From Bacteroidota bacterium (GTDB lineage: Bacteria; Bacteroidota; Bacteroidia; Cytophagales; Cytophagaceae): a DNA stretch of 64,000 nt. The translations under genes were made by a program, and so were the position numbers. The stretch lies in NCBI GenBank assembly GCA_023428135.1, contig JAEYZG010000010.1:248001-312000 (forward strand), in the 5' to 3' direction. Below, one piece after another: positions 7,492-15,244 of the stretch. Every line of letters starts with the position of its first letter. Positions within the stretch are counted from its first letter, which is position 1. The notes beneath the pieces were generated by a model that was not told the DNA's origin, searched no databases, and saw nothing but the letters and a program-made list of their open reading frames with translations.

Positions 7492-9408
7492 ATGTTAATA
7501 AAACCGGGAAAATTATTGGGGCAGATCGACTCTCCTGAAGATCTGAGAAAACTGGACGAAACGCAGCTTTATCAGGTTTGTACCGAGCTTAGACAGTTTA
7601 TTGTTGATAATGTATCCGTTTATGGAGGACATTTTGCTGCCGGGCTTGGCGTTGTTGAACTTACTGTTGCCCTTCATTATGTATTTAATACTCCTAAAGA
7701 TCAGCTTGTCTGGGATGTGGGGCATCAGGCGTATGGCCACAAAATTCTAACTGGCAGAAGGGATGTTTTTCATACCAACAGACTTTATAAAGGGATTTCC
7801 GGCTTTCCGAAAAGAAGCGAAAGCCCTTATGATTCATTTGGCGTAGGGCATTCTTCTACATCAATTTCTGCTGCCCTCGGAATGGCTGTCGGATCTAAAT
7901 ACAAGCAAGAGCTTGACAAACAACATATAGCAGTAATCGGAGACGGAGCTTTAACGGCTGGACTTGCGTTCGAAGCAATGAACCATGCCGGAGTTTCCAA
8001 TAGCAATCTGTTAATCGTGCTCAATGACAATTGCATGGCAATTGATCCTAATGTTGGTGCGCTTAAAGATTATCTTACAGATATTACCACATCACAGACT
8101 TATAACAAACTCAGAGATGAGGCATGGCATATTTTGGGTAAAATAAGCAAATTTGGGCCTAACGCTCAGACTATTGCTTCCAAAATTGAGACTGCCTTAA
8201 AATCTTCTTTGTTAAAAAACAGCAATCTTTTTGAATCACTTAAAATAAGATATTTCGGTCCGGTAGACGGACATGATATTGATCACCTGGTAAATATCTT
8301 TAATGATCTCAAAAATATTCCCGGACCAAAAATTCTTCACTGTGTTACAACTAAAGGAAAAGGGTTTCCTCTTGCTGAAAAGGACCAGGTAAAATGGCAC
8401 GCTCCAGGAAAGTTTGATAAACTTACCGGAGAAATCAGTATCAAACATTATGATACACCTCAGGCACCTAAATTTCAGGATGTTTTCGGTCATACAATAG
8501 TAGAGCTGGCAGAAAAAAATTCTAAGATTATGGGCATTACTCCAGCTATGCCATCAGGCTCTTCATTAAATATCATGATGGACAAAATGCCAGACAGGGC
8601 ATTTGATGTAGGTATAGCGGAACAACATGCCGTAACATTTTCTGGCGGGCTTGCCACACAAGGACTTATTCCCTTTTGCAATATCTATTCTTCTTTTATG
8701 CAACGTGCTTATGATTCAGTCATTCACGATGTATGTCTTCAAAATTTACATGTAGTTTTCTGTCTTGACAGAGCCGGAGTTGCAGGCGCTGATGGCCCTA
8801 CACATCACGGAGCCTACGATATCGCATTTATGAGATGTATCCCGAACATGGTCGTTTCGTCTCCAATGAATGAACGCGAATTGAGAAATCTCATGTATAC
8901 AGCTCAAATGGATGGAAACGGGCCGTTTTCAATCAGATATCCGAGAGGCCAGGGCGTTATGCCCGAGTGGAAGCTTCCATTTGAAAAGATTGAAATTGGC
9001 AAAGGCCGTACAGTAAAAGAAGGAGAAGACATAGCAATACTAACGTTCGGACCAATAGGCAATAATGCAGTAGACGCATGCAATATACTTGAGCATGAAG
9101 AGCTGTCGCCTGCTCATTATGATATGAGGTTTGCCAAACCGCTTGATGAAGAGCTTTTACATAAGATCTTCAAGAAGTTTAAAAAGATCATAACAGTTGA
9201 AGATGGTTGTCTGATGGGTGGATTCGGAAGCGCTGTTCTTGAATTTATGGCAGACAACAATTATTCAGCAAAAATAGTGAGGCTGGGCATACCAGATAAA
9301 ATCATAGAGCATGGAGAACAGCCACAGCTATACAAGGAATGTGGCTATGGCACAGAAGCAATTGCAGATTCAGTCAGGTCTTTAACAGGAATAATACATC
9401 ATGAATAA
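7492..9408 (+). CDS. dxs: 1-deoxy-D-xylulose-5-phosphate synthase
   Basis: Thiamine-diphosphate enzyme that joins pyruvate and glyceraldehyde-3-phosphate, the first step of the MEP isoprenoid pathway. The 638 aa product has the transketolase-like layout: YGGHFAAGLGVVELTVALH near the N-terminus, the TPP/Mg motif GDGALTAGLAFEAMNHAG, the central pyrimidine-binding domain (VGIAEQHAVTFSGGLA) and a C-terminal transketolase domain. ATG 7492 is preferred over the in-frame TTG at 7480, because of the promoter position and because MLIKPGKLL resembles the usual N-terminus. The alpha/beta hydrolase gene starts 17 bases after its stop, so they form a probable operon. Confidence 0.96.
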   Translation: MLIKPGKLLGQIDSPEDLRKLDETQLYQVCTELRQFIVDNVSVYGGHFAAGLGVVELTVALHYVFNTPKDQLVWDVGHQAYGHKILTGRRDVFHTNRLYKGISGFPKRSESPYDSFGVGHSSTSISAALGMAVGSKYKQELDKQHIAVIGDGALTAGLAFEAMNHAGVSNSNLLIVLNDNCMAIDPNVGALKDYLTDITTSQTYNKLRDEAWHILGKISKFGPNAQTIASKIETALKSSLLKNSNLFESLKIRYFGPVDGHDIDHLVNIFNDLKNIPGPKILHCVTTKGKGFPLAEKDQVKWHAPGKFDKLTGEISIKHYDTPQAPKFQDVFGHTIVELAEKNSKIMGITPAMPSGSSLNIMMDKMPDRAFDVGIAEQHAVTFSGGLATQGLIPFCNIYSSFMQRAYDSVIHDVCLQNLHVVFCLDRAGVAGADGPTHHGAYDIAFMRCIPNMVVSSPMNERELRNLMYTAQMDGNGPFSIRYPRGQGVMPEWKLPFEKIEIGKGRTVKEGEDIAILTFGPIGNNAVDACNILEHEELSPAHYDMRFAKPLDEELLHKIFKKFKKIITVEDGCLMGGFGSAVLEFMADNNYSAKIVRLGIPDKIIEHGEQPQLYKECGYGTEAIADSVRSLTGIIHHE

Positions 9409-9425
9409 AGGATCACAAAAATTCA

Positions 9426-10205
9426 ATGGCTATTTCAACTTTAAAATATAAATCAGCAGGCCGCGGGCCTGCTGTTGTTTTTATACATGGTTTCTGCGAA
9501 GAAAAATCTCTTTGGAATGACTTTTTAAACCATTTTCAAAGCGATTATCATGTAATAACACCGGACCTGCCAGGATTTGGTGAAAGCCCTTTGAATATCA
9601 CCCCTGTCAGCATGGAATACTTTGCCGATGAAGTGAGATATCTGCTAAAAGATCTTTCTGTAAAAGAATGTGTCATAATCGGGCACTCTCTGGGTGGATA
9701 TGTCGCCCTTGCCTTTGCGGAAAAGTATCCTGAAATGCTGAAGGGGCTAGGTCTCTTTCATTCAATGGCTTTTGCAGATAGTCCGGAAAAGCAGGAAAAC
9801 AGAAATAAGACCATTCAATTTATTGAGAAAAATGGAGTTGCTCCTTTTGCAGATAGCTTTGTAGAACCTCTATTTTTTATGAGAAACAGGAAAAATCTGC
9901 AAAAAGAAATTCAAGGGATGATTGAAACGACCAAAAATACTTCCATGAAATCAATCATTGAAACTACCAAAGCAATGCGGGACCGGAAAGAAAGAACAGA
10001 TGTATTGAAAAATACTGAAGTACCTGTTCTATTCATCGTCGGCAAAGACGATGGACCTGTTCCATTGGAAAAAAGCCTGGAGCAGTGTTATCTTCCCAAG
10101 CATAGTGTAGTTCATTTTTTCTCCGAATGTGGTCATATGGGTATGTTTGAGAAAAGAGAGGAGACGCTGAAAGCGGTTGAGAAGTATCTGGAGTTGTGCT
10201 CTTGA
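9426..10205 (+). CDS. Alpha/beta-fold hydrolase
   Basis: A 259 aa single-domain alpha/beta hydrolase. The nucleophile elbow GHSLGG places Ser88; the acid is Asp208 or Asp209 in GKDDGPVP; the base is His237 in ECGHMGMF. The early HGFCEEKSLW forms the oxyanion-hole region. No signal peptide is visible, so it is cytoplasmic. It probably shares a transcript with dxs (17-base gap). The substrate is unknown; the family includes esterases and C-C hydrolases, and the sequence does not settle which. Confidence 0.9.
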   Translation: MAISTLKYKSAGRGPAVVFIHGFCEEKSLWNDFLNHFQSDYHVITPDLPGFGESPLNITPVSMEYFADEVRYLLKDLSVKECVIIGHSLGGYVALAFAEKYPEMLKGLGLFHSMAFADSPEKQENRNKTIQFIEKNGVAPFADSFVEPLFFMRNRKNLQKEIQGMIETTKNTSMKSIIETTKAMRDRKERTDVLKNTEVPVLFIVGKDDGPVPLEKSLEQCYLPKHSVVHFFSECGHMGMFEKREETLKAVEKYLELCS

Positions 10206-10229
10206 ATTGCCATCATTATACAATTATAT

Positions 10230-10262
10230 ACCGATGCCTTCGCTTGAAGCGAAGGTATCGGT
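10230..10262. repeat. REP-like palindrome, class A
   Basis: ACCGATGCCTTCGCT / AGCGAAGGTATCGGT, 15 bp arms around TGA with one G:T pair. Same core (GATGCCTTCGCT) as the copies around the transposase at 13.9 kb. It lies between two convergent genes and is not followed by a T-run. Confidence 0.85.
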
Positions 10263-10280
10263 AAAACTTACAATACTATA

Positions 10281-10325
10281 AAACATAAAGAGCGCGATGG
10301 TTTTCCATTGCGCCCTTTATGTTTT
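10281..10325. terminator. Bidirectional terminator between hydrolase and GH5 genes
   Basis: A 20 bp stem (10281-10300 with 10305-10324) with a TTTT loop and two wobble-type mismatches, flanked by T-rich sequence. It sits between the convergent stops at 10205 and 10360. Confidence 0.8.
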
Positions 10326-10359
10326 ATCATAATCTTTATTTCCGTCCTTGATTATTAAG

Positions 10360-12225
10360 CTACTGCTTTATCCACTTCCCATGAATCACTCCGCCTGAAT
10401 GATGCATTAAAATAATATAGCTTCCTTTTGTCAAAGAATGAATATCCAATCTTGAAGCTTCTGAAGATGATATCATCACATTTCCAAATAAGTCGCAGAC
10501 CTCAATTTTAGAAATTTTAAGATTCTCAGGATTTCCAATATTCAGATAATCGCTTCCAGGATTTGGATAAAGCAACAAAGAAGATTTACTCGCCTTTCCT
10601 GGTGAAAAGAGGCCAGTGGTCGTACCAAAGAAGTCTCTGAAAACGTTTTCCAGGGCGGTATTAATGGTGGTCGTGTCCACGGGTTTATCCCATCCGTCAT
10701 ATAATCCAAACGAAGATTCTTTGTAAGAATGGTAGGTGAAGTGATATCCCAAACTATCAAAAATATGCAATGCATCTGCTACCCATCTGTCTCCCCCCTT
10801 GTCATTATCAAAAGTATTTCTTGCAGCGCCAAACTCTCCAAAGTATACAGGATACCCTTTGTCTTCAATATATTTTGAATACGCAGCAATTTTTTCTACC
10901 AGAAACTGATAGTTTCTCGCTCCTACGGGAGTATTGGAAGGAGAATTATAAAATTCTGTTGTAATAGATGCTGTAGCTCCGGCAGGAATGTTATCACCTT
11001 TCATCCAGCCACTTACTACATATTTATGACCCTTTGTTACTTTAAAGCCAAAATTTGGACAGATTACTGTTGCCGCTGCCTGATTTCCAGAAATTGACAC
11101 TGAATAGTTATCGTTGTGGCCAACAGAATTTTCTTCTTTATAAGCTCCGGTGCCATCTGCAGAATACCACCAATAATTTCCAGAAGTTAGATTCGCAGAA
11201 AAAATAGTTCTTATTTCATTCCCACTGGCATCCAATTCTTTTAACACAAAATCGTCAAAATATACCTTGCCGGCTCCAATTTTATTTGTTACGAATACAA
11301 CACGCCCCAATAATATTTCATCATCTGCTACTGTATATGGCTTACCTGTAAAGTAGGTCCAATCTTTAGTGCCGGATCCAATTGAAGGGTTAGTGTAATT
11401 ACCTGTAAAATAGGTAGCATCCGTGGGAGCCGTGATAAGGTCCTCGTCCGGATATTTTCCACCTTCACCTGTATTAGCCCAGTCAAGATTCTGATGGGTA
11501 AATTCATAAGGATCATACAGGTGAACTGTATACATCAAATTTTCCTCCGTAATCTGCGGGTAGTTATTGTTTGCATCAGAATAGCTATAATCACAATCCA
11601 AAGCCAGAGCTCTTTCTGTCACTATAAGGTGATTGTTATCAACACTTCTGATACTATCTATGATTCGCTGAGCAAGGTTGCTCCAGTTTTGGATGCTGCC
11701 AGAGGGCGTAGGTTCATTCAGAATATCATAAGCTCCGATCTGAGGTTCATCTTTGTAACGATCAGCAATAGCTTTCCAAAGAGCTGCCAGACGCTTCTGA
11801 TTTTCAGGGTTTGTCCACAGAGCATCACCTCCGCATGTTGACTGATATCCTCCTTGAGGCACATGCATGTTAAGTATCAGAAAAATACCATGATTTTTAG
11901 CCCATTCGACATTTTTGTCTATCCAATCCCAACCACTTTGCTTATAAGTATATGGATTTGCATCATTTTCGAAGGTTTTATAATTTAAATAAAACCGAAT
12001 GGCATTCATTCCTAAACTTTGAACCCTTTGTAAATCAATTTCTGAATGGTGAAGCGCAGGAGAAAAATTGTCATTATAAACAACATTACCAAATGCCATC
12101 CCTCTCAGCAATATTTCCTCACCTTTATATTTGAGTTTTTTGCCATCCCTTTTTATAAAATCCTGGCAATAGGAATTAAAGACAACAAACAGTAAACTTA
12201 AAGCAATCAGTACTTTTCTTTTCAT
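10360..12225 (-). CDS. Secreted GH5-family glycoside hydrolase (cellulase-like) with inserted domain and T9SS sorting tail
   Basis: A 621 aa exported enzyme with signal peptide (about 1-20, ending NSYCQ). The GH5 barrel has the acid/base Glu171 in YDILNEPTPS, the substrate motif VHLYDPYEFTHQ (about 235-245) and the nucleophile Glu464 in VYFGEFGAAR. GH5 enzymes cleave beta-1,4 glucans or mannans with retention. Between the last barrel strands, about residues 262-435 form an extra beta-rich region (WTYFTGKPYTV, GAGKVYFDDFVL, KYVVSGWMKGD) that looks like a carbohydrate-binding module inserted in a loop. The tail (about 548-621, LLYPNPGSDYLNI) is a type IX secretion sorting domain, so it is released or anchored at the surface. 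The upstream AraC-type gene on the same strand is a candidate regulator. Confidence 0.93.
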   Translation of the reverse strand: MKRKVLIALSLLFVVFNSYCQDFIKRDGKKLKYKGEEILLRGMAFGNVVYNDNFSPALHHSEIDLQRVQSLGMNAIRFYLNYKTFENDANPYTYKQSGWDWIDKNVEWAKNHGIFLILNMHVPQGGYQSTCGGDALWTNPENQKRLAALWKAIADRYKDEPQIGAYDILNEPTPSGSIQNWSNLAQRIIDSIRSVDNNHLIVTERALALDCDYSYSDANNNYPQITEENLMYTVHLYDPYEFTHQNLDWANTGEGGKYPDEDLITAPTDATYFTGNYTNPSIGSGTKDWTYFTGKPYTVADDEILLGRVVFVTNKIGAGKVYFDDFVLKELDASGNEIRTIFSANLTSGNYWWYSADGTGAYKEENSVGHNDNYSVSISGNQAAATVICPNFGFKVTKGHKYVVSGWMKGDNIPAGATASITTEFYNSPSNTPVGARNYQFLVEKIAAYSKYIEDKGYPVYFGEFGAARNTFDNDKGGDRWVADALHIFDSLGYHFTYHSYKESSFGLYDGWDKPVDTTTINTALENVFRDFFGTTTGLFSPGKASKSSLLLYPNPGSDYLNIGNPENLKISKIEVCDLFGNVMISSSEASRLDIHSLTKGSYIILMHHSGGVIHGKWIKQ

Positions 12226-12341
12226 ATAGTTGTGAATGGTTAGAACTAGTCAATAAAAATTTGGCATACAATTATGGTATATTTCTAATATTAACTATTC
12301 ACAAAACCCGAAAAATGCTTCACAAAAAATGTAATCAACTA

Positions 12342-13487
12342 CTATTCAATATCCTCCTGAAACTCCGATGGGGTCATTCCTGTCAGACTTTTAAACACCC
12401 TGTTAAAACTTCCCGGGCTGCTGAAGCCTACTGAATAGGCAATTTCACCTATGTTAAGGCCTGAATTTTTCAAAAGTCTCTTTGCCTCGTTTATTCTTAT
12501 CTGGTTTACATAAGTTTTAAAATTGCAATTGAACTTTTCGGAGATGGTTTCTGAAATGTACCTTTGGTTTACTCCTGTTTCTTTTGAAACAAGAGAAAGG
12601 TCCAGTTCCGCATTATTGAAATTTTCGCTAATGAAATCCAGGAAATTAAAACCAGTATCTAGTTTCTCATTCGTTTCCAAAGGTTTGTATCGAACATCAA
12701 CAGAAAAAGCTTTTTTCTCGACAGTTTTGCTTTTGGAATAAAACCTAATAAAAAGTCCTGCAATTAAAAATACTTCGAATAAAACCATAATTATCATAAC
12801 AATGGTATTATCTCGGTAAAAGCGTACTTTGTACAATTCAAGAGCGCTTTTTATATCCAGCTTTGGATTTAGACCTGTGGAAAAGGATAATTGATTCACT
12901 CTGTTCCACTCAGGATCTGAAAAGTCGCTTTTGGGTTGTCCGATAGCTGTGAACCACCAGTCAGGAGTAAAAAATTCTTTAAACTTCAGCTGTAAAGTTT
13001 GTCTTTTTTCATTGATCTCAATATTCATTGAAGAATGTCTGTCCTTCAATCTGTTGCTTGTATCTTTGACACTTTTGTCCTTTGTAACTAAATAAATTAG
13101 AAGATCTGATACGTTTTTTGAGGAAACCTCAACTTCCAACCTGTTATAATCAGAAACATCCATTACCTGATATTCAGGTCTGGCAAGATTAATTCCCGCA
13201 TAAGGCAATACAAATCCTTTTTTTAGTATAAAGTGAAATCCAATACCGGAGTCATTGTGAGTGGAGCTTATAACTGAAGACTGTCCATTATCATTCTTAT
13301 CAGTATAAAAATTTACATTCAGATTTTGTGCAGAGGGAAAGAGTACCAACTCTTCTTTATGAAAAAACACAAAATATGATACTAAAAGCAAAGCAATACT
13401 ACTCAGGATTAGCCTAATATATGTATTATTTCGAATGAAATTCCGGAAAATGTTTGTATTGGTTGCCTGGGAAATAGGTCCCTTCAT
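12342..13487 (-). CDS. Membrane-anchored AraC-family transcriptional regulator
   Basis: A 381 aa protein with two membrane segments (about 24-43 and 228-250) that bracket a ~185-residue probable periplasmic domain. That domain is beta-rich (YNRLEVEVSSKNVSDLLIYL, LQLKFKEFF) and resembles galactose-binding or carbohydrate-binding folds. The C-terminal ~100 residues (280-381) are an AraC DNA-binding domain with two helix-turn-helix motifs, ending IAYSVGFSSPGSFNRVFKSL then TGMTPSEF. It has no kinase or receiver domain. It would act as a one-component transmembrane sensor. It lies just upstream of the GH5 gene on the same strand (116 bp gap), so control of that gene is a reasonable inference. Confidence 0.88.
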   Translation of the reverse strand: MKGPISQATNTNIFRNFIRNNTYIRLILSSIALLLVSYFVFFHKEELVLFPSAQNLNVNFYTDKNDNGQSSVISSTHNDSGIGFHFILKKGFVLPYAGINLARPEYQVMDVSDYNRLEVEVSSKNVSDLLIYLVTKDKSVKDTSNRLKDRHSSMNIEINEKRQTLQLKFKEFFTPDWWFTAIGQPKSDFSDPEWNRVNQLSFSTGLNPKLDIKSALELYKVRFYRDNTIVMIIMVLFEVFLIAGLFIRFYSKSKTVEKKAFSVDVRYKPLETNEKLDTGFNFLDFISENFNNAELDLSLVSKETGVNQRYISETISEKFNCNFKTYVNQIRINEAKRLLKNSGLNIGEIAYSVGFSSPGSFNRVFKSLTGMTPSEFQEDIE

Positions 13488-13675
13488 GTTAATAAAGAAT
13501 GCCGTTGCAGTTTATTACTGAAACGAAAATAATACTCTTTTGTAGTCTTTTAGAAAAAATAAGGTAATAAATCAAATTTAGGTGCTGAATGAATCGAAAG
13601 ATTGAAATCGAAGCTATAATCCTAAAGGAATGGAGATGATTATTATTCCAGCTTTTATAACGCACTTTATAAATT

Positions 13676-13730
13676 ATTCGGCTCAAATAATAGAAATTTT
13701 TGAGCCGAATAGACTCCTCTATTCGGCTCA
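13676..13730. repeat. Three-arm inverted repeat (alternative hairpins)
   Basis: ATTCGGCTCAAA at 13676-13687, its reverse complement TTTGAGCCGAAT at 13699-13710, then ATTCGGCTCA again at 13721-13730. The middle arm can pair with either neighbour; with the right one the stem is 13 bp (13701-13713 with 13718-13730, loop CTCC). It lies about 190 bases upstream of the AraC-type gene. Confidence 0.75.
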
Positions 13731-13761
13731 ACATATAATTTTTATCAATTGCAAAGTTATG

Positions 13762-13794
13762 ACGGATGCCTTCGCTTGAAGCGAAGGCATCCGT
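13762..13794. repeat. REP-like palindrome, class A
   Basis: Perfect arms ACGGATGCCTTCGCT / AGCGAAGGCATCCGT around TGA, about 100 bases upstream of the REP-associated transposase gene. Confidence 0.9.
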
Positions 13795-13896
13795 GGAAAC
13801 CACATGAAAATCAGAGTCATTTTCATACAAACGTTAGTAAACCGTGAATAAAATATTATTTTCGTAGATTGAATTGAAAACCAAATCAACCAGCTA

Positions 13897-14439
13897 ATGG
13901 AAACCCGCAAAACGCCTTTGCTTCCGGATAGGTATTACCATATCTACAACCGTGGCATCAATGGACAAAACATTTTTGTAGAACAAAAAAATTATTCTTT
14001 TTTCCTTAAAAAGTATGCGCAGTTTGTATCACCATATACCGATACTTATGTCTATTGCCTGTTAAAAAATCACTTTCATTTTTTGATAAAAACCAAAAGT
14101 GAAGAAGATACTATGAAAGTAGTGATGCCTTCGCTTGAAACGAAGGCATCACAAAAAAGTGTCTCATGGCATCTTAGTAATTCCTTTGGCAGTTTGTTCA
14201 AAAGTTATGCTCAGGCATTCAATAAACGATACAGTCGCACAGGCGGATTATTCGAAGAACCTTTCCATAGAATAGAGGTAGATGATGATACTTATTTTTC
14301 AAAACTTCTTTGGCATATACATTTTAATCCTCAAAAACATGGATTTGTAAAAGACTTTCGTGAATATGAACACTCCAGTTATCGTAGCCATTTACTTGAA
14401 AGGAAAACCAAACTCAATAGAGCTGAAGTACTAAACTAG
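13897..14439 (+). CDS. REP-associated transposase (Y1/IS200-like), ends at a likely amber mutation
   Basis: A 180 aa single-strand HUH transposase of the RAYT kind, which is thought to mobilize REP palindromes. The metal-binding HUH motif is NHFHFLIK (His59 and His61). Candidate nucleophile tyrosines are Tyr104 and Tyr112 in SYAQAFNKRYSRTGGLF. A REP palindrome (14122-14152) lies inside the gene and is read in frame as residues 76-86 (VMPSLETKASQ), in the loop between the HUH core and the Tyr helix. The frame stops at TAG 14437, but the same frame continues 30 codons to TGA 14529 with family-like sequence (FGNKDGYIDFHQ). Homologous positions in the downstream repeats read TGG, so TAG probably replaced a Trp codon. 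Activity is uncertain. Confidence 0.88.
   Translation: METRKTPLLPDRYYHIYNRGINGQNIFVEQKNYSFFLKKYAQFVSPYTDTYVYCLLKNHFHFLIKTKSEEDTMKVVMPSLETKASQKSVSWHLSNSFGSLFKSYAQAFNKRYSRTGGLFEEPFHRIEVDDDTYFSKLLWHIHFNPQKHGFVKDFREYEHSSYRSHLLERKTKLNRAEVLN
14122..14152. repeat. REP palindrome inside the transposase reading frame
   Basis: Arms GTGATGCCTTCG / CGAAGGCATCAC (12 bp) with a 7-base centre CTTGAAA. Same core as the class A REP copies outside the gene. Confidence 0.9.
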
Positions 14440-14529
14440 TTTGGTAATAAAGATGGTTATATTGATTTTCATCAGAAGCGATATCCTATTGATAAAACCA
14501 TGAATAAGTTTGTAATTGAACTTGATTGA
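14440..14529 (+). pseudogene. C-terminal remnant of the REP-associated transposase
   Basis: In-frame continuation of the transposase after the amber codon: FGNKDGYIDFHQ through KTMNKFVIELD, then TGA. The sequence fits the usual RAYT C-terminus (W-F-G then a short basic tail). It would be translated only by stop-codon readthrough or if the TAG is a recent mutation. Confidence 0.7.
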
Positions 14530-14570
14530 ATGGAAGGTTGGGCAGGTCCTGGGTAGCGGAAAACGGAAAA

Positions 14571-14603
14571 ACTGATGCCTTCGCTTATAGCGAAGGCATC
14601 AGT
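14571..14603. repeat. REP palindrome, array copy 1
   Basis: Perfect arms ACTGATGCCTTCGCT / AGCGAAGGCATCAGT around TAT. Confidence 0.9.
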
Positions 14604-14776
14604 CAACCTGGAAAAGATTTCAGACTCAATAGAACATATATATAAATCTGGTTTGGCAATAAAGATGTGGATTATTCATTCCACCTAAAACACTCCAGTG
14701 GATAAAACCACCGATAAGTTTTTAATTGAAAATAATTGATTAGAAAATTGGCTGGACTTCAGGGGTAAAAGAGAAA

Positions 14777-14809
14777 ACTGATGCCTTCGCTTGAAGCGAA
14801 GGCATCAGT
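14777..14809. repeat. REP palindrome, array copy 2
   Basis: Perfect arms ACTGATGCCTTCGCT / AGCGAAGGCATCAGT around TGA. Confidence 0.9.
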
Positions 14810-14987
14810 TCGTCTGGCAGCGATTTCAGACTCAATAGAACAGATATATAAATCTGGCTTAGATTAGAAATAAAGATATTGATTTTCAATTCCACCTAAA
14901 GCAATATCCACTGGATAAAACCATCAATAAGTTTTTAATTGAATATAAATTGAATGGAAAATCGGCAGGACTCTGGGTAACGGAAAA

Positions 14988-15020
14988 ACTGATGCCTTCG
15001 CTTGAAGCGAAGGCATCAGT
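14988..15020. repeat. REP palindrome, array copy 3
   Basis: Identical to array copy 2, including the TGA centre. Confidence 0.9.
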
Positions 15021-15194
15021 CAACCTGGAAAAGATTTCAGACTCAATAGAACATATATATAAATCTGGCTTGGAAATAAAGAATTTGAATTTCGATTCCA
15101 CCTAAAGCAATGTCCACTGGATAAAACCATCAATAAGTTTTTAATTGAAATATAAATTGAATGGAAAATCGGCAGGACTCTGGAAAACGGAAAA

Positions 15195-15227
15195 ACTGAT
15201 GCCTTCGCTTGAAGCGAAGGCATCAGT
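15195..15227. repeat. REP palindrome, array copy 4 (array end)
   Basis: Identical to array copies 2 and 3. It ends 18 bases before the stop codon of the convergent RadC-like gene. Confidence 0.9.
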
Positions 15228-15244
15228 CAATAATCTGAGATATA

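Larger units (their letters stand above)
13488..13896. other. Intergenic region with repeats, AraC gene / transposase
   Basis: No convincing gene in this 409 bp stretch. It holds a three-arm inverted repeat (13676-13730) and a REP palindrome (13762-13794). Short open frames here run through the repeats and look accidental. Confidence 0.6.
14400..15227. repeat. Tandem array: transposase 3' end plus REP palindrome, about 210 bp units
   Basis: Four REP palindromes are spaced 206, 211 and 207 bp apart (starts 14571, 14777, 14988, 15195). Between them lie diverged copies of the transposase 3' end: each has ACTCAATAGA, then 18 bases, then a TTTGG/TTGGAAATAAAGA-type block, GGATAAAACCA, AATAAGTTTTTAATTGAA and a GGAAAA-rich lead into the next palindrome. 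The intact transposase end (14412-14529) is the first member. Copies 2 and 3 are the most alike. None of the later copies keeps an open frame. Confidence 0.85.

Noticed and set aside
13489..13910. Two overlapping minus-strand frames (113 and 60 codons)
   Set aside because: Both run through the REP palindrome and the three-arm repeat; residues such as MPSLQAKAS come from the palindrome itself.
14571..15227. REP array as a CRISPR array
   Set aside because: The spacer regions are about 175 bp, similar to one another and derived from the transposase end; no cas genes.
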